Of a stretch of 64,000 nucleotides of DNA, positions 36,973-46,570 are shown one piece after another; the stretch's first letter is position 1; each line of letters starts with the position of its first letter. The notes under the pieces were generated by a model. It did no database searches and was not told the origin of the DNA. It saw only the letters and a list, made by a program, of their open reading frames with translations. The position numbers and the translations under genes were made by a program. The stretch is from CAZIKB01 sp964539665 (GTDB lineage Bacteria > Zhuqueibacterota > Zhuqueibacteria > Oceanimicrobiales > Oceanimicrobiaceae). The stretch lies in assembly GCA_964539665.1 (NCBI GenBank), contig CAZIKB010000021.1:1-64000 (forward strand), written 5' to 3'.

Positions 36973-37287
36973 ATGAGTAACTCAGTATTTTGGGGCATCT
37001 TTTCCATAGGATTTGTTTTTGGGTATCTTCTATATTATGCGGTACGTCACACAAAAGAATTTAGTATCGAAATGTTAGGAGTAGCCATTAGCGCAGTGGG
37101 CAGCGCCACCGTGATCGGTTTATTAGGCAACTACGCGGATTGGATTGCGCCTTATGGAATTGGTCTTTTGTCAGGCTTCATTTTCTATTTTTTACTCTCA
37201 ATTATTTTTATAGCAACAGGCATTTTCGAAAAGTTTGCCAACGTCGGTATTCTTTCAAAATCTTTGTTGGGGGTACCGAAAGAGTAA
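36973..37287 (+). CDS. Small three-helix membrane protein
   Basis: The 104-residue protein has three hydrophobic helices (about 5-23, 35-58, 62-88) and charged ends. A strong Shine-Dalgarno (GGGAGG) supports the ATG. No family was recognised; its hydrophobic helix with glycine spacing (GVAISAVGSATVIGLLGNYADW) is the most conserved-looking part. Nothing in the neighbours gives a function. Confidence 0.65.
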   Translation: MSNSVFWGIFSIGFVFGYLLYYAVRHTKEFSIEMLGVAISAVGSATVIGLLGNYADWIAPYGIGLLSGFIFYFLLSIIFIATGIFEKFANVGILSKSLLGVPKE

Positions 37288-37314
37288 TCAAACGTGATGC
37301 GTACTGCGTTAAGC

Positions 37315-37385
37315 GAACAGGGTAGATGAGGAATACAAGATTAAGTTTGAAGTATCTGCCGTCTTACCTCATCACCCTATTCCCC
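37315..37385. repeat. Imperfect inverted repeat
   Basis: The left arm GAACAGGGTAGATGAGG and the right arm (CCTCATCACCCTATTCCCC read on the other strand) pair except for small bulges. It lies in the short gap after the small membrane protein gene and may be its terminator or a dispersed palindrome. Confidence 0.45.
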
Positions 37386-37460
37386 AATTTCCTTAATACC
37401 ATAACCCTGATAAATAAATTATTAACTAATAAATAATTAAATCGTGAGGCAAACAAAGAT

Positions 37461-37952
37461 ATGGCACAGATGAATTACTTTTGGTTCGTTTTAATATTTT
37501 TGTGTATAATTGCAGCATGCCAAAACAACTCTGGTGAACAAACAGGCTCAAGCGAATTGCAGGAAATGATATCAAGCACACAACTAATGAAAATACCCAT
37601 TCAAGAAAAAGCACAGGCCGACAGTCTTATAAATTCAGGCATTGATGTAATCGTGGTGGAAGACACCTATGTTGTGGCTCGTTTAATTCAAGAAGATCAG
37701 GAAAGAATTCAGATGATGAATCTCAAGCCTGAACTCATCGAAGAAATTGAATTAGTGCAGCGGTTGGTAAAAATAGCTATTAGAGAAAAGACCGATGTTG
37801 CAGAACTTATTAAATTGGGAATAGACGTCTGGGATGTAAAATCCGATACTGTTACAGCGCAGGTGTTTGATAAACATATTCGTCAGGCTGAAAGCAAAGG
37901 CTATACTGTTGTAATTGTCGCTCGAAATGTGTTGGATACGGTTAAGAAATAA
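37461..37952 (+). CDS. Secreted lipoprotein with two carboxypeptidase-propeptide-like repeats
   Basis: The 163-residue protein has a lipoprotein-type signal (LCIIAACQ, Cys21). Two related beta-alpha-beta units of about 60 residues follow. The first reads KIPIQEKAQADSLINSGIDVIVV and the second VKIAIREKTDVAELIKLGIDVWDV, so it looks like an internal duplication. Similar units precede some M14 zinc carboxypeptidases in FCB bacteria, and an M14 gene is the next gene. The inference is a separate propeptide or inhibitor-like partner of that peptidase. This was judged by eye and not tested by a profile. Confidence 0.5.
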   Translation: MAQMNYFWFVLIFLCIIAACQNNSGEQTGSSELQEMISSTQLMKIPIQEKAQADSLINSGIDVIVVEDTYVVARLIQEDQERIQMMNLKPELIEEIELVQRLVKIAIREKTDVAELIKLGIDVWDVKSDTVTAQVFDKHIRQAESKGYTVVIVARNVLDTVKK

Positions 37953-38004
37953 TGCAAAATAGTCTATCCGATAGGTTTCTGGATTTTGTTGTAAATGGAC
38001 AGTT

Positions 38005-38037
38005 AACCTTCCGAAGGTTTCGAACCTTCGGAAGGTT
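38005..38037. repeat. Perfect 15-base stem palindrome
   Basis: AACCTTCCGAAGGTT pairs perfectly with its complement across a TCG loop. No T run follows, so it is more likely a dispersed palindrome or mRNA stabiliser between the lipoprotein and carboxypeptidase genes than a terminator. Confidence 0.75.
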
Positions 38038-38126
38038 GGTGAGTGTATGATGCTACCAACATTTTGAAATATGTATTTTACACTTTTCATTTTGCATTTA
38101 AAAATATTAAATCAAGGAGACATACA

Positions 38127-39140
38127 GTGAAGAAACACATAATGTTATTTACAATTATTATGCTTATACCGTTCATATTCTCCGGCACCTGCACGCCGCC
38201 TGTCGGTCCTCCGGATGCTGGTCTTTATCACACTTATGATGAAATTGATAAAGAGCTGCATGATTTGCAAATTGCTTTTCCAGCCATTGCAAAAGTATTT
38301 AATTTAGGCCAGTCGCTTGAAAATCGAAATATATGGGCGATTAAAATTAGTGATAATGTCGCTCAGGAAGAGGATGAGCCTGAAGCGCTGTTTATGGGTG
38401 GTCATCATGCGAGGGAATGGATTTCTATTGACGTGCCGTTTTTATTTGCAAAGTATCTGCTTGAGAATTACGACACGGATGCAAATATCCGCAATTATAT
38501 TGATAACGGTCAAATTTGGATCATTCCGATGGTCAATCCGGACGGCCACCAGTATTCGGTGACAAACAATCGCATGTGGCGAAAAAATCGCCGGAACAAT
38601 GGCGATGGTTCATTCGGTGTTGATTTGAATCGGAATTATTCTTACGAATGGGGCGGACCCGGTTCAAGCGGGGACACATATAGTGAAATATATCGTGGGC
38701 CAGAACCTTTCTCGGAACCTGAAACTAAAGTAGTTCAGGATTTTGTGAATGCGCACAATTTTCTTGCCATGATTAGTTATCATAGTTATTCACAATTAAT
38801 TTTATATCCCTGGGGCTACACAAATGTACCAGCGCCTGATGAGTCATTGTTAAACAATCTCGCACAGGTTATGGCTGATAGTATTTTAAATGTGCATGGC
38901 AAACGCTACGTTGCCCAGCAAGGTTCTGAATTGTATTTAGCCAGCGGCGATGCTACGGATTGGCTTTATGGTGGGACAAAAGCGCCTTCATATACAATTG
39001 AATTAAGACCTGCTTCTTCATTCCCTGGATTTCAACTCCCTGAAAGTGAAATTCAACCAACTTTTGAGGAGAATTTGCCGGCGGCATTATTTCTACTTAA
39101 GTGGGCTCAGACTGTCAGCATTACGACATCAGCTTTGTAG
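38127..39140 (+). CDS. M14 zinc carboxypeptidase, secreted
   Basis: The 337-residue protein has an N-terminal signal sequence (about 1-20). The carboxypeptidase A fold is complete: zinc ligands His94 and Glu97 in GGHHAREW, third ligand His219 in SYHSYSQ, the NPDGHQYS and DLNRNYSYEWGG substrate segments, and the catalytic Glu292 in YTIELRP. It removes C-terminal residues from peptides outside the cytoplasm. The reading frame is open from 38043, but AAGGAGA at 38114-38120 sits correctly before GTG 38127, and the signal peptide begins there. The protein ends without a T9SS sorting tail, which some relatives carry; the remnant just downstream does carry one. Confidence 0.9.
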   Translation: MKKHIMLFTIIMLIPFIFSGTCTPPVGPPDAGLYHTYDEIDKELHDLQIAFPAIAKVFNLGQSLENRNIWAIKISDNVAQEEDEPEALFMGGHHAREWISIDVPFLFAKYLLENYDTDANIRNYIDNGQIWIIPMVNPDGHQYSVTNNRMWRKNRRNNGDGSFGVDLNRNYSYEWGGPGSSGDTYSEIYRGPEPFSEPETKVVQDFVNAHNFLAMISYHSYSQLILYPWGYTNVPAPDESLLNNLAQVMADSILNVHGKRYVAQQGSELYLASGDATDWLYGGTKAPSYTIELRPASSFPGFQLPESEIQPTFEENLPAALFLLKWAQTVSITTSAL

Positions 39141-39173
39141 TGGATGTGTAAAATGTGGTTACATACAGCGTAA

Positions 39174-40109
39174 GGGAATACTCAAGCGGTTAATGGTCTT
39201 TCTCAGCCAATCTACAAATTCTCTGGCACTTCTAATTTTAGCGCACCATTTATCTTCAGGCCTTATATTGGGTATTACTTCTTTAATGATGACCCAAACC
39301 GTTCATCCCTCAAAATCCCATATAGTAGTACTTTCCCTCAGTCACAACCATCAGCGGATTTTGATGCAGCAATTTGGCGTGTGCAGGTTTCTTTGTCAGA
39401 TGGGGAAATGAGTGACCAGTCTACCTCTTTTGGCGTTTCAGAGGACGCCCAGCCAGGACTTGACCGCTTGGATTTTCGCAAACCGAGAGCGATTGCAGTC
39501 TTACCGGGGGTCTGTTTTCATCGTCCTGATTGGGATGTTGAGTACAGCGTATTTGCCACGGACATGCGTCCAGAATTTGCAGGTTCAGAGCGGTGGGAGT
39601 TTGAGGCGCTCTTGCCGCAAAAGCAATCAGCACAACTTAACTTTTCCGGCCTTGAATCCATTCCAGCAAAATTTGAAGTCTATCTCATAGATGAATTAAC
39701 CGGGTACACCCATAATCTGCGCAAAGATTCCATTTATCAATTTCAACCAAAAGATGTGCGGTCAAAATTCAGTGTGGTGGTTGGCCAAAAAGATGCAGTG
39801 GCGGAAGAGTTGGATTTGGTGATCCCGCAGAAATATATTTTAGGTCCCAACTATCCCAACCCTTCCAATCCGGAGACAACCATTCCAGTGGGTCTGCCTG
39901 TTGAATCAGATGTCAAACTGACGATTTACAATATCCTGGGAGAAGAAGTTCGAATCCTTTACAATCGCACTCTTCAAGCCGGTCGACACCAGTTTACATG
40001 GGATGGGAGGGATGCTCATGGGAATCATGCTGGCAGCGAGGTTTATTTTTACAGGTTGACTAACCATGTGAAAGTATCTTTGACCGGAAAGATGATTTTG
40101 ATGAAATAA
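39174..40109 (+). pseudogene. C-terminal remnant of a T9SS-exported protein
   Basis: From 39174 the frame reads GNTQAVNGLSQPIYKF and includes IGYYFFNDDPN and LKIPYSSTF, then a beta-sandwich part with LESIPAKFEVYLIDE, and ends with a type A T9SS sorting domain (YPNPSNPETTIPVGLP, VKLTIYNILGEEV, FTWDGRDAHG, YFYRL). These pieces are the usual end of very large secreted proteins. Here the frame is cut by TAA at 39171-39173, has no start codon with a ribosome-binding site, and lacks the N-terminal bulk and signal peptide. A GTG at 39381 would give 242 residues. It is best read as a decayed gene or a fragment left by deletion. Confidence 0.75.
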
Positions 40110-40211
40110 GATCAAATGGAAGCCAAATTAATTTGGGAGTTACCTCGATGAATCGAGGCGTCCGTATTTATATCATAACTATAAATGCCCTAACTTAATT
40201 AGAAAGATAGC

Positions 40212-40550
40212 ATGCATAAAAAGAGGAGCCTTAATTTCCTTCTTTGTTGGGCAATGATTACAACACCGTTATTGAATGCGCTATCAAGTACCATTGCCCG
40301 GAAGCAGGATTCATGTGAGAAAGAGATACAGCAGGCGGAGCAAAAGTACCGAACCGAACGATTTGATGGAGCGATTGAGTTGCTTAACCAATGCTTTTAG
40401 AAGCCAGCGCTCACAACTCACCGAAACCGAAGATGTCAGCATTGTATTCTTTAACCAAAAAGATTCCTCCAGCCTGATCCGAGCAGTTTTCGGAATATGA
40501 CAACGACTGAGCCAGGCGCTCTCTGGAAATGGGAAAAATAAACGAGGCAA
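40212..40550 (+). pseudogene. Remnant of a secreted TPR protein N-terminus
   Basis: ATG 40212 opens a 62-codon frame with a signal peptide (about 1-24) followed by CEKEIQQAEQKYRTERFDGAIELLNQCF, a typical first TPR of secreted TPR proteins. It then stops at 40398. The following bases, read in a shifted frame (SQRSQLTETEDVSI), look like a continuation of a TPR linker, but further stops prevent a full protein. The likely reading is a frameshifted and truncated gene next to the T9SS remnant. Confidence 0.55.
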
Positions 40551-40606
40551 TTTTTGTTTTTATTGAGATTGCTTCGATTTCACTTGCTTAGTTAACACAC
40601 TTATTA

Positions 40607-41170
40607 TTATTGATACAAAAATCCAGCAAAGCCCACACCAATTAAGATAGTGTTGCCAGTAGTGGCGCTACTTGCACCTTCAAATTTAAAACGATCATAA
40701 ACAAAACCTGCCTCAACAGAGACCGCCAGATGACCATTTCGAATTAGCATTCCACCGCTAACTTTCATCCTCAAGCCGCTTTCGCTAACATCTCCGGGAT
40801 CAATGGATAAATAGTTGACGCCGCCAGATACAAATGGAATAAAGCTCGCGCCGGAATCAAAGAAGATTCCCATTTTAGGACCGGCTCCCCAACTTGAAGA
40901 AGTAGTACCACGTTCAGAAATTCGGGTATAGGAATAATCAATTCCGAGACCTATGCCGGGCGCAATAAAGTATAATAGACCCGGCGTAATGGTTAAAGTG
41001 GTAAATCTGTCATCATCCTGTTCGTAAAGATCACCGCCTTGAGTGGAAAATGAAACCATACCGCTAACCAGCATAGCATCTCGATCAGTTGCTGCACTTC
41101 TTTGCCCATAAACTAAACTCAATCCCATTAATAGAAACAATATGGCAATTGCAGACGTCTTACGATACAT
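40607..41170 (-). CDS. Small outer-membrane beta-barrel protein (OmpW/OMP_b-brl type)
   Basis: The 187-residue protein has a signal peptide (about 1-22, ending VYGQ) and alternating hydrophobic beta strands with glycine/aromatic turns (TLTITPGLLYFIAPGIGLGIDYSYTR, FIPFVSGGVNYL). It ends in an outer-membrane-type strand (ILIGVGFAGFLYQ). The size fits an eight-stranded barrel. The ligand is unknown. It is divergent from the TPR remnant and lies downstream of the TonB receptor on the same strand, separated from it by a terminator. Confidence 0.8.
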   Translation of the reverse strand: MYRKTSAIAILFLLMGLSLVYGQRSAATDRDAMLVSGMVSFSTQGGDLYEQDDDRFTTLTITPGLLYFIAPGIGLGIDYSYTRISERGTTSSSWGAGPKMGIFFDSGASFIPFVSGGVNYLSIDPGDVSESGLRMKVSGGMLIRNGHLAVSVEAGFVYDRFKFEGASSATTGNTILIGVGFAGFLYQ

Positions 41171-41259
41171 TTATTGAGCCTCCGGTTTTTGGTTGTTTTT
41201 TGAAATAAATTAGCAAAGAGTGTGTACCAATATAATATTAATAATGGGGATTTACCATT

Positions 41260-41306
41260 AAAAATAAAAAACTCCCGACCTTTCAATAAATGAGAAGCCG
41301 GGAGTT
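41260..41306 (-). terminator. Rho-independent terminator of the TonB receptor gene
   Basis: Read on the minus strand, AACTCCCGGC and its complement GTCGGGAGTT form a GC-rich stem with extra pairs inside (CTTCTC/GAAAGG). A run of T (TTTTTATTTTT) follows, about 30 bases after the receptor stop codon. Confidence 0.8.
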
Positions 41307-41338
41307 AAATTAAAATATGAAAGAGCGATTACAGAAAA

Positions 41339-44152
41339 TTATCTGATGGTATAGCTAAACCGGGCCAAAGCCAGACGACCAAGTTTGGGTGCGCCAATAA
41401 ATTCGCGATGCTCATTGTTCAGTATATTTTGTACTGCAATGTCAAAACGCATGCCGGGTGCAAAGCGGCCAAGGTCATAGCCAGCGCCAATATCGAGCAG
41501 GAAGTAGTTATCAATATCGCCAACATAACTTCCGGATTCCACTGGGAAACCTTTTATATAACGCGCTGATGCGTTCAAAGAAATTCCATAAGGTACGCTG
41601 TAATTAAACCCGAATTTTGTTTTAAACGAAGGGGCATTCAAGGCTACGGCCAAATCCGTATTCGTTTCATCTAATTCTTTGTTGTCAAAAAAATCATCGC
41701 TGACAATAGACATGTTGCCAAAAAAGCTCAAATTGTCGGTTGCCAGTACCTGCATTGAGACATCAATTCCCCAAAAGTTTACATTACCGAAGTTACGATA
41801 GGCTAAAAGTAACTCAGGAGCACTGCCAGGTGCAGGAGCGTTTTCTGCAGGAGCCACAATAGCAACTGGCGTTGATGCGCTCGGAAGCGCGTCTGCTGCT
41901 AAACCCACAATTAATTGAGCAACTTCTTCTGGCGTTTTTCCAGCGGCCTGCAGAAATCCTGCCAATTGTGCGTTGTTTGTAATTCCGGCAGCTAATGCCG
42001 CTGTTAAGTCAGCAGAAAGTCCTGGTACAAATACAAAAGGGGTTTCCATCAATAATGGCCCGACAAAGTTCTTCTTATTTGTATAGTAGGCATCGACTGC
42101 GAATAACACACGATTTTCAATTAAACCTTTGTAACCTAATTCAAATGAGTTAGTCGTGTTTCGTTTAAGAGGATCTATATCTGTAACAGTTTGTATCATG
42201 TCATATTTACCGGGGATAGACAAATTCAGTAATCCCAGCACGCCCTGTGAAAAGCCAGTCACAGACGTTGCTGCTGGGTCCAACAGGGCAACTAAGCCGG
42301 CTACCTGCGCATCGGGGAGCATATTTAATGGAGCTGGTAGCATAGTTTTTAATACTGAAATGGGAATAGCAGCCACTCCTGCATAGACTGATGCATAGGT
42401 CGCATCAAGGGGTAGCCCTACAGGCTGGGGCGCTCCTAATGCTGCAGGATTCAGGCTGTATGCAACCAAATCGGTTCCAGCAAATGCGTTATAGTCAGAA
42501 TTACGCGTAAATTTAAATCCGCTGGTTGAACCACGAGCACGCAATAAAATTGGAAGTGCGGCGTCAGGCTCACGTGCGACCATATCGAGAAACCATTCGG
42601 TCGCTCCTGGAGAGGTAAACGCGCGGTTGAAAGTGGCTCGGAATGAATGTTCAGGCGTAGGCTTGAGCACCATAGCGAGACGTGGAGATAGTACGAGCTC
42701 TTCCTGAAGGTTATTATAATCCAAGCGCAGTGCTGCCGTAAGATCAAGCTTCGATGTAAGTGCGGTTTGAGACTGCACATAGCCGCCGGCTTCTGAAATC
42801 AGATCATTATCTTCATTGCGGCCGTAGATGGTACCTTCTGTGTTGGGTGCAGTACGCTCATAATCCAATCCAAAAATAAATTGCTGTTTGCCATCAGCCA
42901 TTTCCAAATCATATTGTGTCTGTATATTAAGCAAAGTTGATTTATCTGTTAACGAACTTCCTGTGCCTAGAATAAATGTATCACCAGCATCATTACGGTT
43001 CATGTAAGCTTGTGCAAAAAAGTTACCCGCTTGTAAGCGGAGTTGTCCATAAGCATAACCCCAGCCGTCTGCCTGCGCAGTACCAAGTCCTGTTTGTATA
43101 ATTGCATCCATTTGTGCATAACCGCCATTGGCAATGAGTGTTACATTTTCGCTGAAGCGATATTGCAGCAATCCATTCACATTGAACTTTTTATAATCAT
43201 AATTACGAGAAATACCTGCTTTGTCGAGAGACAATTGCTCTGCATCCAGGGCATCGGTCGGATTTAATTCCCAGTCATTGGCCTGAGCATATTGACCGGT
43301 AATTTTATAGCCAAGATTATTATTAATCACACCGGCATGACGAAACGCGCCATTTAATAATGTTCGTTCTCCGCCCGAGATAGACAAAGTTGTTCCAGGA
43401 AAATTAAACGGATCTTTAGTAATGTAATGAATGACCCCCTCATCTACACCGGCGCCATACAAGGCGGCTCCAGGGCCACGAACAATTTCTATTTTGTCCA
43501 GATCGACATTCATATTCGGCATGATGGAATGAACATTCACACCTAAAGAAGGCACTTGTGCCTGCCTATTATCCGTGAGTACATACGCTTCGCCAGAGAA
43601 TGCATTGTTGAAGCCACGCATGACAATTTCACGGCGGTCAATTCCTATCTGAGCCACATCAATTCCAGTAACGTTACGAAGAATCGAGGCCGACGAAGGT
43701 GATAGATCAAGGACAATGTCTCTGGCTTCTAAAACTGAAATAGAAGCTGGCGCTTCGAGCACTTTTTCAGAACGCCGTGAGGCGGTTATTGCAATAGGAT
43801 TAAATTCAATTCCAACTTGCACAAGTACGATGTCTAATGTTTTGGTCTCTCCGGCAGCAAGAACAATATCAGTTAAGACTTTCTTTTCGTAGCCAATATA
43901 GGAAACCGTGACCGTATATGTGCCGGGTGAAAGATTTTTAACTCGATACGTACCGTTTGATTTAGCCGCCGCACCTGATTGGATTTCGGATGAGGTGACT
44001 ACTATGTTAGCCCCTGGAAGAGTTTCACCGCTTTCATCGTCGGTGACTTTCCCCGTCAAAGTTGCATTTTGTGCAACAACTGTGGTGACCGAACAGACAA
44101 ATAGCGCGATGATCATAAGCAATAATATATCAAGTAATTTACTTTTTTTCAT
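41339..44152 (-). CDS. TonB-dependent outer-membrane receptor with carboxypeptidase-regulatory-like domain
   Basis: The 937-residue protein begins with a signal peptide (about 1-27). A CarboxypepD_reg-like Ig domain (about 30-115, TLTGKVTDDESGETLPGANIVV) is the hallmark of FCB TonB receptors. The plug domain (about 128-235; EARDIVLDLSPSSASILRNVTGI, EIVRGPGAALYGAG) precedes a 22-strand barrel. The barrel carries long Ala/Pro-rich loops and ends VRF-type (ALARFSYTIR). It imports a large nutrient using TonB energy; the substrate is unknown and no SusD-type partner is present. A terminator follows the gene. Confidence 0.93.
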   Translation of the reverse strand: MKKSKLLDILLLMIIALFVCSVTTVVAQNATLTGKVTDDESGETLPGANIVVTSSEIQSGAAAKSNGTYRVKNLSPGTYTVTVSYIGYEKKVLTDIVLAAGETKTLDIVLVQVGIEFNPIAITASRRSEKVLEAPASISVLEARDIVLDLSPSSASILRNVTGIDVAQIGIDRREIVMRGFNNAFSGEAYVLTDNRQAQVPSLGVNVHSIMPNMNVDLDKIEIVRGPGAALYGAGVDEGVIHYITKDPFNFPGTTLSISGGERTLLNGAFRHAGVINNNLGYKITGQYAQANDWELNPTDALDAEQLSLDKAGISRNYDYKKFNVNGLLQYRFSENVTLIANGGYAQMDAIIQTGLGTAQADGWGYAYGQLRLQAGNFFAQAYMNRNDAGDTFILGTGSSLTDKSTLLNIQTQYDLEMADGKQQFIFGLDYERTAPNTEGTIYGRNEDNDLISEAGGYVQSQTALTSKLDLTAALRLDYNNLQEELVLSPRLAMVLKPTPEHSFRATFNRAFTSPGATEWFLDMVAREPDAALPILLRARGSTSGFKFTRNSDYNAFAGTDLVAYSLNPAALGAPQPVGLPLDATYASVYAGVAAIPISVLKTMLPAPLNMLPDAQVAGLVALLDPAATSVTGFSQGVLGLLNLSIPGKYDMIQTVTDIDPLKRNTTNSFELGYKGLIENRVLFAVDAYYTNKKNFVGPLLMETPFVFVPGLSADLTAALAAGITNNAQLAGFLQAAGKTPEEVAQLIVGLAADALPSASTPVAIVAPAENAPAPGSAPELLLAYRNFGNVNFWGIDVSMQVLATDNLSFFGNMSIVSDDFFDNKELDETNTDLAVALNAPSFKTKFGFNYSVPYGISLNASARYIKGFPVESGSYVGDIDNYFLLDIGAGYDLGRFAPGMRFDIAVQNILNNEHREFIGAPKLGRLALARFSYTIR

Positions 44153-44653
44153 GGCAATACCTCCGTTAGTAAATAATAACCAGATTAATTAAAGATAAAA
44201 AATGTAACAATTTGATCCTTCTTCCGGTAAAGGCGAGATGAGTCTCTTCTTGAGGATGAATAAGTAAATATGACCGTAAGTTAATATTTTTTATTAAAAG
44301 AAGCAAGTTTTTTTTAATTTCTGAAAAAATAAATGTCTACAAAGGTTATTCGCAATTCTGTATTTGCAGCATTAAAAGGCCACAAATAAGAGTAATTAAT
44401 TAAAGCATAAGAGTATAAAAAATAAGAATATAAGGATATTTGAGAATAGAAAATCAGTGGGTAAAGATTTGAAAAAACTGGGGAAAAAGGAGACAAGGAA
44501 ATAAGAATAATTAGAGAATAGAAAAATGAATCTGATTCATTTTTACGCTGTAATGCTTATCTTTTGCTGCGGTAAAAGTTGTTTCTATGAACTTATAACC
44601 GATACCATATTGCCTTACTTCCTGATCCCCAACTTTTCTTGAATACTGATAAT
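44153..44653. other. AT-rich non-coding gap
   Basis: About 500 bases upstream of the TonB receptor and downstream of acs, both on the minus strand. It should hold the receptor promoter. The stretch 44390-44530 is rich in repeated AATAAGAATA-type words (simple-sequence-like), but no regular tandem array. No gene was recognised. Confidence 0.5.
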
Positions 44654-46570
44654 CTACTCCTCCAAAGTACTTAGATCGCCTTCATCGACGCCGAGTGCTC
44701 TCGCCTTCAAAACCCGGCGCATAATTTTCCCGCTGCGAGTTTTTGGCAGGGAGTCGGCAAAAATAATAGATTCGGGCCTGGCAATTGGCCCAATTTCATG
44801 GGCAACGTGTTTTTTTAAAGCAACTTCCAGTTCTTTACTACCGGAAACGCCCTGGCGCAAAATTACATAGGCGTGAATGGCATTTCCTTTTAGATCATGA
44901 GGGATAGCAATGGTTGCCGCTTCTGAGACATCTGCATGACTAACCAGGGCGCTTTCCACTTCCGCTGTACCCAAACGATAACCACTTACTTTGATCACAT
45001 CGTCAATTCGGCCAATTATCCAGACGTAATTGTCTTCATCGATTCGTGCTGAGTCGCCAGCTTTGTACCAGCCCTGTTTCTCATAATCTTTCCAGTAGAT
45101 TTCAATGTAGCGGTCCGGGTCACCGTAAATTGTACGTGCCATACCTGGCCAGGGTGATTTGAGTACCAGTATACCTTCTTCACCGGGGGCTACATCATTA
45201 CCTTTCTCATCGACTACGGCAACTTCGTTTCCAAAGAAAGGCCTGGTTGCTGAGCCTGGTTTAAGAGGAGTAATGGGTAGAGGTGTGATCATAAATCCGC
45301 CGGTTTCGGTTTGCCACCAGGTGTCCATAATGGGACAGCGTTCCTGACCAATAACCCGATGGTACCAGCGCCAGGCTTCCGGATTGATGGGTTCGCCCAC
45401 AGAGCCCAATAAACGCAAACAACTCAAATCGTGACGTTTCGGCCATTGATCGCCAAAACGCATCAAACCGCGAATGGCAGTAGGCGATGTATAGAGAATA
45501 GTAATGCCATATTTTTCAATCATCTGCCACCAGCGATTTGGATAAGGGTGATTTGGCGCGCCTTCATACATCATTATTGTAGAGCCGTTAATCAGCGGGC
45601 CGTAAATAATATAGCTATGTCCGGTAATCCAGCCAGGATCGGCGGCACACCACCAGCGGTCTTCATCTTTAATATCAAAAACATATTTATGTGTCGAGGC
45701 TGTGTAAACCGCGTAACCACCATGGGTATGCAGCACACCTTTGGGGCGGCCGGTTGTGCCGGATGTATACAGTATGAAAAGCATGTCTTCAGCATCCATT
45801 ACTTCGGTTTCACATTTTGGGCTGGCTATTGGCAAGGTCATTAAATCATGGTACCAGAAATCCCGATCGTTCTCCATATAGACTTCCTGGCATGTGCGTT
45901 TCACGGTAATACAGACTTCGATTGTTGCTGAACGTCCGATAGCTTCGTTTGCGATGTTTTTCAAATCTGTGATTTTGCCGCGCCGCCAACCGCCATCCGC
46001 GGTGATGAGCACCCGGCTCTGGGCATCCTGGATTCGTTCTGCCAGCGCTTCGACACTGAATCCACCATAAACAACGCTATGAGCCGCACCGATTTTTGCA
46101 CAGGCTAACATAGCAATGGCCAGTTCTGGAATCTGAGGCATATAAATCGTAACAATCTCACCCTTTTTCACACCCATGCTTTTTAATACGTTGGCAAATT
46201 TTGAAACTTCGCGATTCAGGGCATGATATGAAAACGATCGGACATCCCCGGGTTCGCCTTCCCAGATAAGCGCTAATTTATTTCTAAACGAGGTCTTTAA
46301 GTGCCGGTCAATGGCATTGTGAACAATATTAAATTTCCCTCCAACAAACCATTTAAAAAATGGCCTGTCACTGTCGTCTAATACTTTATCCCACTTTTTG
46401 TACCAGTCTAATTTTTCGGCTTCTTCAGCCCAAAAGCCTTCCCGATCTTTAATTGAGCGTTGATAAAGAGTGTCATAATCTTTAATGTGAGCTGCTTTGA
46501 TCACTTCTTTTGAAGGCGGGTATAATTCGGAATTGTTCCCCTGTGATTTCTTGTTCAAGTTATTTGACAT
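44654..46570 (-). CDS. acs: Acetyl-CoA synthetase (AMP-forming)
   Basis: The 638-residue cytoplasmic enzyme activates acetate to acetyl-AMP and then acetyl-CoA. The AMP-binding P-loop YTSGTTGRPKGV, the WWQTETGG motif and the YKAGDSARIDED segment are present. The catalytic lysine sits in PKTRSGKIMRRVL near the C-terminus, also the usual acetylation site. The length matches Acs (about 650). A perfect AAGGAGG (46578-46584 on the minus strand) precedes the ATG. It appears monocistronic. Confidence 0.97.
   Translation of the reverse strand: MSNNLNKKSQGNNSELYPPSKEVIKAAHIKDYDTLYQRSIKDREGFWAEEAEKLDWYKKWDKVLDDSDRPFFKWFVGGKFNIVHNAIDRHLKTSFRNKLALIWEGEPGDVRSFSYHALNREVSKFANVLKSMGVKKGEIVTIYMPQIPELAIAMLACAKIGAAHSVVYGGFSVEALAERIQDAQSRVLITADGGWRRGKITDLKNIANEAIGRSATIEVCITVKRTCQEVYMENDRDFWYHDLMTLPIASPKCETEVMDAEDMLFILYTSGTTGRPKGVLHTHGGYAVYTASTHKYVFDIKDEDRWWCAADPGWITGHSYIIYGPLINGSTIMMYEGAPNHPYPNRWWQMIEKYGITILYTSPTAIRGLMRFGDQWPKRHDLSCLRLLGSVGEPINPEAWRWYHRVIGQERCPIMDTWWQTETGGFMITPLPITPLKPGSATRPFFGNEVAVVDEKGNDVAPGEEGILVLKSPWPGMARTIYGDPDRYIEIYWKDYEKQGWYKAGDSARIDEDNYVWIIGRIDDVIKVSGYRLGTAEVESALVSHADVSEAATIAIPHDLKGNAIHAYVILRQGVSGSKELEVALKKHVAHEIGPIARPESIIFADSLPKTRSGKIMRRVLKARALGVDEGDLSTLEE

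Noticed and set aside
38005..38037. Perfect hairpin as a rho-independent terminator
   Set aside because: No run of T follows it, so it was recorded as a repeat instead.
39046..39411. 121-codon frame after the carboxypeptidase
   Set aside because: A different frame over the same bases reads as the conserved pre-T9SS segment (IGYYFFNDDPN), so this frame is a shadow.
44390..44530. Repetitive AATAAGAATA words as a possible tandem repeat or CRISPR
   Set aside because: There is no regular repeat length and no spacer structure; it is low-complexity AT-rich DNA.
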